Shown: positions 48,923 through 61,611, numbered from the stretch's first letter. The stretch: 64,000 nt of DNA from Xiphophorus maculatus (GCF_002775205.1 NC_036456.1:22688968-22752967); one strand, 5' to 3'. Made by a program: numbers and translations. The notes: generated by a model not told the origin, from the letters alone.

Positions 48923-49183
48923 GTTGCTCTCCACAGGTTGCTCTCCGCAGGTTGCCCTCCACAGGTTGCTCTCCATAGGTTGCTCTCCACAGATTGCTCT
49001 CCACAGGTTGCTCTCCACAGATTGCTCTCCACAGGTTGCCCTCCACAGGTTGCTCTCCATAGGTTGCTCTCCACAGGTTGCTCTCCACAGATTGCTCTCC
49101 ACAGGTTGCCCTCCACAGGTTGCTCTCCGCAGGTTGCTCTCCGCAGGTTGCCCTCCACAGGTTGCCCTCCACAGGTTGCCCTT
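48923..49183 (-). repeat. 14-bp minisatellite (right arm)
   Basis: About 18 units of TCCACAGGTTGCTC (reverse complement of the left-arm unit), with extra TCCGCAGG variants not seen on the left. Confidence 0.95.
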
Positions 49184-49189
49184 TGCCAC

Positions 49190-49300
49190 CAGTTTCTAGA
49201 TGCAGTCAAGGTTTTTTAATGGGATCCGTTTTAGTGGCCTTAGCATCTCATCTCTGCTTTTTGCAGATGTGATGAGGTTCTATTGGCTTCATCAGCTGTG
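49190..49300 (+). mobile_element. RTE-like LINE scrap (right arm)
   Basis: GGGATCCGTTTTAGTGGCCT, CTCTGCTTTTTGCAGATG and TTGGCTTCATC, mirror of 32,485-32,600. Confidence 0.6.
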
Positions 49301-49587
49301 GGCAAATAAATTTTGTCGTAGGCCTAACAAGGCGAATGCCTGAACTGGAAAAGGAGGGGCCCTTGCTGTTGCTGTTGAGCCATGTTGCATTGCTTGATAG
49401 CTAGTTGTTGCCAGGAATAAACCCAGTCCTGTTTTTTTTCTTTGCAAAAGTTGTTCTCACTGTTGCTTTTGATATATTTTAAAGAAATGTTTATTGTCAC
49501 AATAGAAGGAGCAAAGAGTCGGGGAGGAGACAACAGACCAGAGGCCAGCAGCAGGACCATGATGTAGGATCTTCTCTTACCTGAGAA

Positions 49588-49917
49588 TAATTTGCTTAAG
49601 ACGAGCAAATTATTACAGACACACAATTACTTATCTTAGAGATACGTAATAATTTGCTTATTATCTTAGAGATAATTTAATTATCTCTAAGATAATAAGC
49701 AAATTATTACTTATTACAGATAATAATAAGCAAATTATTACTTATCTTAGAGATACGTAATAATTTGCATATTAATAATAATTATTTTAATTAATAAGAT
49801 AATTATTACTTATCTTACAGATATGTAATAATTTGCTTATTATCTTAGAGATAATCCACTTATCTCTAAGATAAGCAAATTATAACTTATCTTAAATATC
49901 AGTGATAATTTGCTTAT
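49588..49917. repeat. self-complementary AT-rich block (right arm)
   Basis: Mirror of 31,885-32,216: alternating GATAATAAGCAAATTATTAC units and complements. Confidence 0.8.
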
Positions 49918-51205
49918 GCCCTAATTTCCACACGACTCACACAAACACAACCCTAATGCGCTTCATGTAAGTGGAGCACAAAATCAACACAATGCTTATG
50001 AGCCACACAAATGTGGACACGTTGTGTGTCTGACCCACACAAACACAAACACGCACAATGCAACACAGGCACACACATATATTCCTACATAGCTTATTTC
50101 TTACAAATGAAGTAAATCATAAAAATAGTAAAATAAACCCCAGCTAGTAGATATGAACGCTCCTCTTGCCGGTGCTCAGATTCTGTGTCTGTGACACCCA
50201 GAGGAGGTGAAATGATCCCATATGCCCCATTTATATTTTATTTGTAAATATTTCTGACAAAATGTAACTGTTGTTGCACCAATTATTACAGTAGTTTAAT
50301 TTTTAGCTTCACCGCACAGTCACATTTAGATATAGAAAAATCCATATTGGAATATTGGAATATTCCAATGTTAGCTATTGGAACAGTTAGCATGCCATGA
50401 TGGCAACACTGTCTTTAGAAGACTGCTTGATACTGGATATTACGACATTTAATTTCTATTTACATTGAACTGAATTGGTGATTTGCTGATGCATATTGGC
50501 GCATTAAATATTTGACCAATTCTGACATGTAGCAAGTGGTTACTGGACACTTTTGTTGTTCACACGTTGATTGATATGATTCCTTTGGAGCTGAACACAG
50601 TTCCCCGCCTGCTGCTGTTTACTCAGGATGATTTGCGTTCTCAGATCCTTTCTCAGGAATCATAAATGTTTATGCAGGAAATTACAACACCGTCTCTGTC
50701 CTGAATTTCAAATATAGAGGCAGAGGCGAAGGATGAGACAAAGTCAGTTTTGCTTCGTTCTTTTCATATTTTTTTTCAGTCACTTAAGGAACCACAAAAC
50801 TAATTTTGTGGTAAAATTCTGCAGAATTCATGTGGTTTGTTTCTAAGTCAGATCAGGATAAAAAATTTAAGCTTATGATTTTTTACTAAGTGTCCAGATG
50901 AAAAGCTAACTGGGACTTAATGGCCAACATGGTGGAATACTTCAATAGAGGCTAAAAACACGTTAGATAAACTGAATGCAGTTGACATAAACTTCAACTC
51001 CATGATGATCAAAACATTTGTTTTTGTTTTTTTTACTGATAATAAAAGAGTTTAACAAGTATTTTATTGTGATGTGATCTTCTATAAAGATCTTATCAGA
51101 AATAGTTTCTTTACTTGATGTAGAAAGATCATATGATTGTTAGAGAATAAATTCTCAGAAGGATGAAAGTTAGTCTCAGTTTAAACACAATCACACTGAA
51201 AATGT

Positions 51206-52000
51206 TCATGTCAATGCAATATAATCCCGTGAGTCCACTATGAATAATTCAGCTCCTCTGGGGGAATCCCGAGGCGTTCCCAGCCGAGAGACATAGTCCC
51301 TCCAGCGTGTCCTGGGTCTTCCCCGGGGCCTCCTCCCGGTGGGACGTGCCCGGAACGCCTCACCAGGGAGGGGTCCAGGAGGCATCCTGACCAGATGCCC
51401 GAGCCTCAACTGGCTCCTCTCGATGTGAAGGAGCAGCGGCTCTACTCTGAGTCCCTCCCGGATGACTGAGCTTCTCACCCTATCTCTAGGGGAGAGCCCA
51501 GCCACCCTACGGAGAAAACCCATTTTGGCCGCTTGTATCCGCGATCTCGTTCTTTCGGTCATGACCCAAAGCTCATGACCATAGATGAGGGTGGGAACGT
51601 AGATCGACCGGTAAATCGAGAGCTTCGCTTTTTGGCTCAGTTCTTTCTTCACCACAACGGACAGCGCCCGCTTGACGGCAGACGCTTCGCCAATCCGCCT
51701 GTCGGTCTCCCGCTCCCTTCTTCCCTCATTCATGAACAAAATCCCAAGATACTTGAACTCCTCCACTTGGGGCAGGACATCCCCCCTGACCCGGAGAAGG
51801 CACTCTACCCTTTTCTGGCTCAAGACCATGGCCTCGGATTTGGAGGCACTGATCCTCATCCAGGCCGCTTCACACTTGGCTGCGAACCGCTCCAGCGAGA
51901 GCTGCAGATCACGATCCGATGAAGCCAATAGGACCACATCATCCGCAAAAAGCAGAGATGAGATCCTAAGGCCACCAAAACGGATCCCCTCAACACCTTG
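51206..52000 (-). mobile_element. RTE-like LINE, C-terminal half of reverse transcriptase
   Basis: Minus strand frame: GIRFGGLRISSLLFADDVVL with the FADD catalytic box, then ERFAAKCEAAWMRISASKSE, VEEFKYLGILFMNEG, LSIYRSIYVPTLIYGHELWV, MTERTRSRIQAAKMGFLRRV, SSVIREGLRVEPLLLHIERS and the arginine-rich end RRPRGRPRTRWRDYVSRLGT. It is typical of RTE-type elements in fish. The endonuclease and N-terminal RT are absent, so this is a 5'-truncated insertion. The final residues diverge and the frame ends without a 3' tail that I can define. Confidence 0.85.
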
Positions 52001-52036
52001 GTAAAAGGAGATAGGTAAAAACAATTGTAGCTAGGT

Positions 52037-52716
52037 AGGGGGTGTCTCTCAGAACCCCAGAAGAACAGGACAAACAATTAATGCTGAGGAGACGAGTCAT
52101 AGGATGAGCAAAGAGAGGTGTGTTTCAAGCTGAATACAAAGACAGGAGAAAGAATTTGATGGGGGGAGAGGAAGCAGGTTGGGTTGACCACTCAAAGAGC
52201 AGAAGACAGCTGAGGTGGCAAGTCTGATTATCCCACCAAAGAGCAGGAGGAGAAAGGTGTCTTTCAGACCAAGTGCAAAGTATTGGGGGGAGAGGAAGTC
52301 TAGACCACTAAAGAACAGCAGCCTTTCAGACTCACCAACAGTACAGGGCTGTGATAAAGAATTACAATAAGCCAATAACATCCACTCTATCTCATGACAT
52401 CAAGCACTACGACCCACAGCGGGAAGAGATGTCACATTCATTAACATATAAGTCCCTCCCCGCTCCCCGTCATACTCCTAATTATTCATGTTCATATTCA
52501 TAACCTGTCATATTGAAGTTTGATGGGAGGGTGTATCTATGGTCTCTTATATGTACCCTGACCATGTCTAATGTATCTTGGATCAACCCAGTTAAAGATA
52601 AACAAACAAAATAACCAGGGTCACAGAAGAGTTAATGTAAGGTTATTGAAGTTGTGAACTACATCTGAGGCTCTTGTGTAACTGACAATGACTAATAAAA
52701 GTATTTTTTTTGCTAC
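52037..52716. other. unassigned repetitive-looking sequence
   Basis: Contains two related GGGGGGAGAGGAAG blocks (52,158 and 52,287) with GGTGTGTTTCA/GGTGTCTTTCA nearby, imperfect internal duplication about 130 bases apart, and an AATAAAAG signal near 52,695. It could be a solo LTR or other mobile remnant; no termini identified. Confidence 0.3.
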
Positions 52717-52904
52717 GTGTCAGTGGGAGAACCCAGAAGCAGCTGCTGGAATGTATGGGATCCGGAGAAAAGAAACCATCACGCTTTGAAAGGTGAAAAT
52801 CAATCAGAAAACACTATAAATATCACATATTTACATGAGTTTTCCTCAAAAGTAAGATTCACTTTTTCATTTTTAAATGCTGAATTTTACATTTGGATGA
52901 TCCT

Positions 52905-53445
52905 TCTCCTTAAGGAAAGATGGCAGAAGCAGTGGGAAGAAGAAAGAACTGGTAGATGGCTTTATTGTATTCAAAGGACAGCTGGTGCAATGAGGGCAAC
53001 AGAAAGAAGTAGAAAAGAAGAAAACATTATATCCAGATTACGTTTTGGTCATACAGGTTTAAACAGTACACTATTTAAAATGGGGAAACATCCATCAGGT
53101 AATTGTGATCTTTGTCTTCAAGAAGAGACAGTAGAACATGTTTTATTGTTATGTCCAAAGTACTCCGAGGAGAGAAGGAAATTAGAATATAGGCTTCTAA
53201 AGAATAAGTTACAGTTAAAAATTCCAGATATTTTGGGATATTCCTCTTCCTCTGAATATTTATGTTATTTCATAAAATTTCTTAAGAAAACTAAACTGAT
53301 AGAAAGGATTTAGTGTTTTTTTTTTTTTTTTTGTTTTTTTAAGTTGCGTCCTGATCCACACTCCATACCAGTAGGTGGCGGTAATGCACACCATTAAGTT
53401 GCTTGCCAACCCCATTAAAAACAAGAAGAAGAAGAAGAAGAAAGC
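52905..53445 (+). mobile_element. I/Nimb-like LINE, C-terminal domain and 3' tail
   Basis: The frame LLKERWQKQWEEERTGRWLY, then IISRLRFGHTGLNSTLF and NCDLCLQEETVEHVLLLCPK is the Cys/His-containing C-terminal segment of I/Nimb-type ORF2, ending ...KKTKLIERI-stop at 53,313. The 3' UTR has TAGGTGGCGGTAATGCACAC and ends in GAA repeats (53,429-53,445). A normal 5'-truncated LINE insertion, and the part that the copy at 40,860-43,345 lacks. Confidence 0.8.
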
Positions 53446-54599
53446 AGCTGGACCTTAATGCTCTGCTGTTAAAACTTGGTTGGACTTTGTGAGTAGTTCC
53501 ATTTGACTTCACTTAGAAAACTTTGAAAGGTATTGACTGTTTATTGGTTTGAGTTGCACATCCTCTCATAATTTCTCTGAAGTTTCTCATAATAAACCTT
53601 TTAACTCCTTTCTAACCACATTGGTGCTATTTTTTTATGCTACATTTTTACTCTACATAATGTCCCTCAACCTCTAGAATGAGAGCAAAAAGCCACAATC
53701 ATTGCTGGAGTCCGGAGAATGAATGAAAAAGGAGCTTTAGCTACTAATGAAGCTGCTATAAACTCTACAGACACAAACTAACAATGTGCTTAACTTATAT
53801 TTATTGCTCATTGATGATGTGATTGTCTTTTATGTTGCTGTGCTCCCTTGCACTGTTTTGTCTTGCAGTAAGAATCGTTGCAGTTAGAAAGCATTGCTAG
53901 CGATGAGCAGATGATGGCGGTTCAGATCTTTTCATTGCTGCAGGAGGAAGCAGCAGCAGCAGCATCACTGTGTGATGCAGTCATGACTGATCTGCAAACA
54001 TTTTGTGCTGCACAAACTTTCCACAGCTCAGTTTCAATAATCAGAGGGAAATATTTTCTCTCCAATGTTCACAATCATCTCCTTCTCCATGGTCAGACAA
54101 GCTTTGTTCCCTCTGCACCAAACAGCCTGTGTGTAAAAGAAGAATGCTCTAATTTATTATTTATTCATTGGTTGTTTTTTTTATTTACTAAAGCAGATTT
54201 TGTTGCCGCTCATTTTTTTTATTCAAGTGATTTTGCAGAAAATGTACCATATTTCACATATTTTATGTTTGAAAATTGATTGTTGAAGAACTAAATAGTC
54301 AAATACTGTGTGCAGGTTTGAGCTGTAAAAGTTGCAGCTTTCAGTCAGAGACTCTGAATTAGAAAACAGATCATCTAAAATAACTCCGATCAGCGTCAGG
54401 TGCATCAAACCTCCATCAGTCCAGTCTGTGTTTTTAGATCAGTGTCAGTTTGTGTCTCTGCATTTATTTCTAGAACATCAACTTCAGCCTGCAGCTTCAT
54501 TCAGCCCCAGAAACAACGTAGACAGGAAGAGGAAGTTCTGACCCGTATGACCCAGACAGTGTCGGTGTCGAACAGTTCAGTCGGCATCAGGCATCAGTC
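53446..54599. other. no gene recognised; upstream region of FcR-like 1
   Basis: Contains a 133-codon frame (53,878-54,279) rich in alanine and glutamate at its start, without introns, domain or homologue recognised. The proximal FcR-like 1 promoter occupies the last 100 bases. Confidence 0.4.
54521..54537 (+). promoter_or_regulatory. PU.1/ETS-like site upstream of FcR-like 1
   Basis: GACAGGAAGAGGAAGT contains an ideal PU.1 core (AGAGGAAGT) about 65 bases upstream of the start codon. The same block, with flanking TTCAGCCTGCAG and CTGACC, stands before FcR-like 2 at 62,999-63,013. Myeloid/B-cell expression is the inference. Confidence 0.5.
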
Positions 54600-57500
54600 A
54601 TGGAGGCTCCATCGTTCTGTAAGTACCAGTTCATGTAACCGAGCTGCCAGTCCGTTCTCATCCTGGATGTTTGTCTCTTTTCAGGGATCAACTTGTTTCT
54701 CCTGCTGATTTCACAAACTGAGCAGAAAACTGGTGAGTATTAAACTGAACATTGTTCCAATATTTATGTTACATCGTTTGATTTTAATCCCTAAAGATGA
54801 ACTTAATTTGATCTTTTTAAAGAACTACAACTACTTTATTGTTTTTTAAATTTTGATTTATTTCCACTCAACAATCCTTTTTTTATCTTCTGCTCTGATT
54901 CAGGTTTTCCCTACATTTTCCCAGAAAGGCTTCAGTTCTTTGAGTATGAGATTGTAACTGTACAATGTGAGTGTTTAGATGGAGTCAGTGGCTGGAGAGT
55001 AATGAGGAAATTCAACCAAAACAGAGGAACAAATTCTTTGGACCCCTGCAGCTCAGCAGAACCTTCCTGCACTCTGGATCCAGCCTTCGAAGTGTACAGC
55101 GGAGAGTACTGGTGTGAAAATAAAGAAGGAGAAATGACCAATTCTATTAATATTTCTATTACAGGTATGGCTTGAAATTAATTTGTAGAAAATAGAATAA
55201 ATAGGAAAAGAACAAATTATGTCATTGTGGTATTTTTTTAAAAAACACTTTAACCTTCACCTGCAACAATTAGGCTAAAAATAAAGTACATTAAATTCTA
55301 ATTAAGTACATTTTTAATAAATTATGTGCTCTCTGTGAATATTCATTCTTCTCAGCTGGTCTGGTGATCCTGGAGGTTCCAGTCCAACCAGTAGCAGAAG
55401 GATCAGACCTGACACTTCGGTGTATCCACCAGGAAACTGAGCTGCATCACATCAGAGATTTCTATAAAAATGGTCTCCATCTCATGACCTGCTACAGCAG
55501 CAACATGACCATCAGAAAGGTCTCCAAGGCCGATGAAGGGAACTACAGGTGCAGCATCTCTGGAGCCGGAGAATCTCCTGACAGCCGGCTGGCTGTTCAC
55601 AGAGCACTCACAGGTTGGTGTCACGTTTTAAAGGCTCATATCTGAGCTGTATTATCTCAGTTATGAGATAGAGGGGACTCTCTTCACTCAGTCAATCAAA
55701 TTTTATTTGTATAACACATTTCATCAGCAAGGCATTTCAAAGTGCTTTACATCATTACAAACACAGAAACACAAAGCATCATAGAATCAATAATCAAAAC
55801 ACGACATTAAGTCAAGTTCCATCAATAAATTTGTAATCGATTAAGTTTCAAATTCAATCCTAAACAGGTGGGTTTTTAGTGGAGTTTGCATCCATAAAGA
55901 TTTACCTGTTACACTCCTACTGTTTTATATGGAACAAAATACCTGTTGCTATTTTTATTCCCCCTCACAATCACACAGTTTAAAACGATGTAAACAGCAT
56001 TTTAATGGGCTTCTGGCACAAGGATCCGTAAACTCTTTCACTGAATTTCGAGCAGGGACTCTGTCGTCCCTCATGGAGTTTTTTGTGCAATTCTATGGTA
56101 CCTGTTAGTGTCTAGAATTTACAGGGTTTGTGTTACACGCAGTGACCCTCAGTCACTCACCGTTTTTCTTCCACTCTTCCACTTTATTTCCACTCAGTGA
56201 AGAGTGTAACAGGTCAGTCTGTCTTTGTTTGCATCTGTTTGTCTTCTAACATTTGAAATGTTTCTTTCAGGCCCGTCTGAAAGAAACGGGTCGTTTGGAC
56301 CGAGTCATTTGGTTCGGTCCCAACGGTGTGAAACCTTCATTCTTCAGACTGCAGCAAAATTTCTACTTGTGGCCTTGTTGTCAGCGGTGATCGCTCTGAT
56401 TCACTACAAGAGAAAACAACGTACCAGTAAGATGCTTCATAATTAATCATTTATTTATGTACTGACATTATTTAATGGACGATAATTAATAAATTAATAA
56501 AGTTAATGTGGTTTGAAGTCGCTGCTGTAAAGAACTCTGAAAATGTTTTAGCTTATCAAACCAGTGATGGAGTCGGACACAGATGTTTTATTTTAGGATA
56601 TTTAATTTTATTTTATTTTATCCTGCTTTATGCTGTCAAATAAATGTCAAATATTTTTGTGATTAATATTAGAGCCTGGTTGAGATCAGGACTGAAACAG
56701 ACGGGCCAGGCTCCGGTTGTTTTAGATCGGTGGTTTGATTGATAAATAAATTCCTTATTTGAAAACTGTTTTGCTCCTTTTATGTTTTATGATAAAACTG
56801 TTTGATGCTTTCAGTTTGATAAAAAATAATATTTCATTTTAGGCCAACTTATCTAAATTTGATCAAGATGCACTTAATATTTGAATATCTGAAAGTTTTT
56901 CCAAATAGAAAAAGGACGTTTTATTTAATAAGCATAACTTTTTATTTAGTTTAATCTTAAAACACTTAAGATTCTAAAGGAACTAAAACAGATATTACTG
57001 TAAATTAACTATTTCAAAATTTGTAACAATTGTTATAGAAATGATACATTTTGTCTCAGAGATAAATTATTAAAGTCTGAAGAAATATGAAGCTTTCAGG
57101 AATGAGTCAAATGAGTGAAACATTTTGATGGTTTTGCAGGAAATTATTGGATCATAAAGAATCTTTATGACAAACAGCTGGACGGTTTTTCTGTCTGTTT
57201 TTTTAATTTCCTGCCATTTATTGAGTCTATGGATAAAATATTGAGTCAATATCTTTTGAACATCATAAACTGATCGATCTCATTTGCTTTGACATTTTGT
57301 TCAGTTTTATAATTAGTTTTGTGTCTGTGAAGTTTAGAGGGGAACATTTTTACCTTCTCAGGTTAAACAATAAAACCACAGTAATTTGGTCCTCAGTGTT
57401 TATTTAGGTAACTGTGAAAATCATGTCTGGAAATAGTACAAAAACGTTGCTGCTGCTGCTGCTGCTGCAGCCTGATGAGTTTTAATTTCTAATTTTGAGA

Positions 57501-57659
57501 CTGAATGAGAGGAAACAGACATGAACATAATTTGACCTTCATTGTGTCTCATCAGAGGCAGAGAGAACGGCGGACAGCAGCAGTCCGTCTGTCAGAGGAG
57601 GAAACAATGAACTGATCCATGAAGATACCAGTCGATTCTGTGAAACTCTCATTAATTAA
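54600..57659 (+). CDS. Fc-receptor-like 1, two Ig domains, short tail
   Basis: Type I leukocyte receptor of the Fc-receptor-like family. Exons: 54600-54618 and 54685-54732 (split signal peptide MEAPSFWINLFLLLISQTEQ), 54904-55164 (Ig1), 55356-55613 (Ig2), 56198-56212 (15-base microexon VKSVT), 56271-56426 (membrane), 57556-57659 (tail). All junctions are phase 1 and total 861 bases, 286 residues. Ig1: RLQFFEYEIVTVQCEC, then WRVMRKF and SGEYWCENKEGE. Ig2: VAEGSDLTLRC, FYKNG, ADEGNYRCSISG. The membrane exon has AAKFLLVALLSAVIALIHY, then KRKQ. The tail ends SRFCETLIN and has no tyrosine, so no ITIM/ITAM; signalling would need a partner chain. The membrane exon has two usable donors six bases apart (56,420 and 56,426), both in phase. 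Ligand unknown. Confidence 0.85.
55690..55870 (+). repeat. dispersed fish repeat (SINE/LINE-tail type) in an FcR-like 1 intron
   Basis: TCAATCAAATTTTATTTGTA, then AAGGCATTTCAAAGTGCTTT and ACACAGAAACACAAAGCATC, a sequence I recognise as very common in teleost introns. Family uncertain. Confidence 0.55.
57447..57470. repeat. (TGC)n microsatellite
   Basis: Seven to eight TGC units in the last intron of FcR-like 1. Confidence 0.9.
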
Positions 57660-58929
57660 ACTCACATGAATTAATCTCACATTATTAAATTCACATTATT
57701 AAATTTACAGATACAACTTATGGTCAAAAACTTTTCACCAAGGGGAAAATAAAGTAAAAAAAAAAGAGAAATATTATTACACTCTGCTAACATCAATTCA
57801 GTGAGGAAAATGTTTGACTATTAATGGTTTTTGATAATTTCTTAATGTTTCTATTTCCTGCACTAAAAGAGCAAAATTATTTAGCTCAGTAAAGCATTTG
57901 ATCTTCATTAATTAAAAAAATAATAATTAATTAATTTAATTTAGATTAGTTTAGCTGATATTTGCGTGTTAAATGCAGCCTGGATGTGGATAATTTTTGT
58001 TTCTTTAACTTTAGCTTTTTACAAATTTCATTGTTTGAAAACTGAAAGACTTTTAGTTTAAATATTTCAGAAAACAAAGGTTTTGATTTTTCTGTCTGCT
58101 GTTAACAGATTGAACTGCTCTGATGTATTTTCTGACAAAACAGACACATGTTTAGATTTATACATCATTTAATTCCATTTTCATTTGTTTTTTCTTCACA
58201 GATACTTCAAACTGTTATGCATACCAAATTATCTAAATAAATTGTCAATATTCGTAGTGATTAAATTAATTCCCCTTTTTTAAGTCAAAGTGAACAACTG
58301 CTCCAAAGTACTGTGCAATATTTATAAAACACAGATTAAAACACATAAGAATAAAACACAGATACAAACATTTGCTGTAAAACAATCAACAGAAAGTCTC
58401 CTTGTTACTGGATGTTTTGATGTTCATTCTGAGAGGCATTAAGGGAAATGACCAGATTTAAAGTCAAGTTAAATAAATACAAAAAAGTGACAAAACTTGT
58501 TGTTTTAAGCACTAAAACAAAAAGCAAACGTGTCTTATTCTGTGTCCTGATAAAAAAGAGACTGAATCAAATGTCAGGATGAAGATAAAACCTCAGAATA
58601 AACATAAATATCTGAAAACAGATAAATATCTGTATTCAGATATTTATGTTACAGTTATAAAGTCAATATTTGTTCCTGGTTGGAGTTAATTTAATTTAAT
58701 GAATCCCATCCAGGACTTTTCTAAAATAATCCTTACATGCAAAAATCAAATGACTGCTGAGATTAAACTTTTCTGCTGATTTATTTCTTCAAAATTATTT
58801 TTGCCCTGAATCAGAAAAACGTCTGAAAGTTTCCACCGAATTTAATGAACTGAAACCTGATAATTTTATTTCCTCACATCATGTAAAAAATGAACTGAAT
58901 CTGTTTCTGTCTCAGTGGTGAAATCATAT
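57660..58929. other. intergenic, convergent 3' ends of FcR-like 1 and BTN-B
   Basis: AT-rich, no open frame of note. It separates two genes transcribed toward each other. A small palindrome, ATAAATATCTG/CAGATATTTAT, lies near 58,622-58,648. Confidence 0.5.
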
Positions 58930-61611
58930 TCATGTTTTCATTTCATCAAGTTGTTTTTTAATTTCCTCTACATTTTTCTCTATTTCCTGTTTCCTCTCCT
59001 TCAGCCTGTTAACCTCTTTACATGTTTTCTCTACTAGTTTCTCTGTCATCAGTTCCACATGTTGATGATCTTTCTTTCTCTTCTCCATTTTCTCTAGACT
59101 CTCTGCTATGATTTCCTTCAGTTTTAAATATCTTTGTGCTCTAGTCTCTATCATGTTCTCTGTCTGGTTTTTTTCTTCATTAATAATTGTGTTAAATTTC
59201 TTCTCATCCTCATCAATCATTTTCTCTGTTTTCTCTCTTTGTTCACTGAGTTGTTTTCTCTGATTCTTCAGTTCCTCTGATGTCTCCATTAATGTTCCAA
59301 TCAGCTGATCAATAATTTTCTGATCCTCATTTCTATATTTTAATTCCTCCTCAAGCTTTGATTTCTTTTCTGGCAATTTCTCTTTTTCTTTTATCATGAG
59401 CTGCTTTTCCTCCTCATTCGCTTTAACTTTTAGCTTCTTCTTTGCTGCAGAAACAATAAATAAATAAAATTAAGGTTTTGCATCAATGAGTTTCTGATTA
59501 GCAAAATATGTACTTCAGAGAAATTAATTCATTTATTCTGGGTTTGTTTAAAAACCTGAATATATGGTTAAATATGGCATCTCATTGAACAATAAAACAC
59601 ATTAATAATTAACTCACATGTTTCAGTTTGCCTCCAATTCCATATAAAAGCAGCAGCTCCAATAAAAAGTGTGAAAAGCAGAATCACCATAGAGCCAATA
59701 GAAACGCTGCAGTCAGGCTGAGGAATGAAGAAACCATCTGAAACAGAGTCATGAAGAGTTTCATGTAAAAACAATATCTGAGCTGTTTACTGATCAAAAT
59801 GTTTGTTTCCTACCTGGAACATGAATGTGTGTCTCTCTGCTCTGGTTGATGTCTCTCTGTTGGACTCTGCAGGTAAAGTTGTTGTAGTTTCTCTTCTCTA
59901 CAGTCACTCTGCTGCTAACAGTGTAAACACCATCAGGATCTGGGCTTTTCTCTGCAGGTCCAGCAGACATGATGTTTCCGTCTCCGTCCAGCCAGAACAG
60001 CTCAGGTTCTGGATACCAGCCTGCAGCGCTGCAGTCCAGCATCACTCCACTGCTGCTGACATCCAGTCCAGATAAACTGACACCAGGTGAGGAAACAGAA
60101 CCTGATGATCAGAGGACAGAGATGCTTTGCAGGATGATAGTTTATAGGAATATGCATGAAAACCAGTTGAACCTAAAGTAAATCCAAATGTGGGAAAAAC
60201 AGACTAATTATGCCTCATAGTTTCTTATTTCCCGTCTCTTTACATTTGGCCGTGTTTAAATTAATCTCTTTCAGTCATTTTAGCAAAAACAGCCCTTGTG
60301 TGAAGATATAATAATAAAAGTAAACATGCTGTAGGTACCACTTTAGGCCAGCAGGAGGCAGAATATAAACTATAACACATTTTACATGTGTAAATAAATC
60401 ATTAACAGTTTAACAGAGTTAATTATGTGGAGATCAATAAGACACAATACACACTAAATATATGTTACCCTATTCTAACATATACATTAACTACTGTAAA
60501 TATAATTTTTTTAAGTTTAATTGTGAACAAAATATATATTTGAAAAGTGTTTCTTTTTCCTGAATCTGTTATCTTACATTACTTTTGTTTTAGGTTTTAA
60601 TAGATCAAACTTTTAATGTAACATTATACACTGCTCAAAAAAATAAAGGGAACACTTAAACAGGTGTTTAACACTTAAAGTGTTCCCTTTATTTTTTTTG
60701 AGCAGTATATTTAGTCTGATTACATCATGTAGAAATATTAAATCAGATTTACGATCTGTCACTCAGTACTTGAGTAAGATTTTTACCAAATACTTTTTTA
60801 CTCTTGAGTAATTTCTAATTTTACTTAGTTAAAACTATTTAGAAGTATTGCTACTGTTACTTTAAAAACAGATGCTAGAGAAGCTCAGGACATTGTTGGC
60901 CACATCCCCAAGCAAAGAAAGAAAAAGGAAAATAAAATAGTTTTTGAATTTACTGATCTGTGTTTTCTCACCAACAAGCAGATCAACAGAATATTCTTGA
61001 ATCTCTTTAGGATTGTAGCATCTGAATCTGCCGTTGTCAGAGTGTTTTACAGCCGTCAGCCTCAATGAAACGTCTCCGTCTCTCAGTCTGTCTGTGAACA
61101 CAGACGTTCTTCCTTTGTATGCGACGTTTTTCTCTTTTACATTTTCACTCCCTTCAAACCACATAAACACAAATCTGGGGTTGAGGTCCAGTCTCCCCCA
61201 TTCCACCACCAACTCGTCGGGGTTCACAGTAACTCCCAGGTGACACGGTAAAACCACGTCATCACCGGCCATCGCTGCAACGAGCCGAGGCCGCTTCGTC
61301 TCCAGAGACTCACCTGGAAAGGAAAACAGAAACTATTAGATTTTATTACAACATGTAAAGCTTTATAACTTGTCTCAGAGATTTTTACTACCAAACGTCT
61401 CATTTCTTTATAATACATAAATGAACTCAGCTCTTCATTTGGCAGCAAACAGTAACTAATGTATCTTTCTGTCGACAGAATCATCACCAGTGTTTCTTAG
61501 TAAGTTACCTTTGCAGGTGAATCCCAGGAGAAGGAAACCAAACATGAGTTCAGCAAACACAAACGCTTTGATCGAAGGTTTTAGAGATAAACTTTGAGAC
61601 TCGAGAATCAT
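58930..61611 (-). CDS. butyrophilin-like Ig receptor B (BTN-B), coiled-coil tail
   Basis: Exons (minus): 61509-61611 (signal, MILESQSLSLKPSIKAFVFA), 60972-61313 (V-set), 59814-60101 (C-set), 59618-59737 (membrane), 58930-59444 (tail); 1368 bases, 455 residues, all phase 1. The V- and C-set exons match BTN-A almost base for base (GDDVVLPCHLGV, GRFRCYNPK, GWYPEPELFWLDGDGN, NFTCRVQQ). The membrane exon differs: SMVILLFTLFIGAAAFIWNW. The last exon encodes about 170 residues of nearly pure charged heptads (KSKLEEELKYRNEDQKIIDQ, QRKQLSEQREKTEKMIDED, RLKERKQEIEKNVEEIKKQL), a cytoplasmic coiled coil replacing the B30.2 domain usual in mammalian butyrophilins. It might drive clustering inside the cell. 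No disablement. Confidence 0.9.
60629..60706. mobile_element. Tc1-type MITE in a BTN-B intron
   Basis: CACTGCTCAAAAAAATAAAG and its complement CTTTATTTTTTTTGAGCAGT flank a short centre; the adjacent TA fits a Tc1/mariner target duplication. About 78 bases, foldback throughout. Confidence 0.85.

Noticed and set aside
53878-54279. 133-codon frame MQLESIASDEQMMAV...
   Set aside because: Starts with a weak resemblance to a transposase N-terminus, but quickly becomes AT-rich and unsupported.
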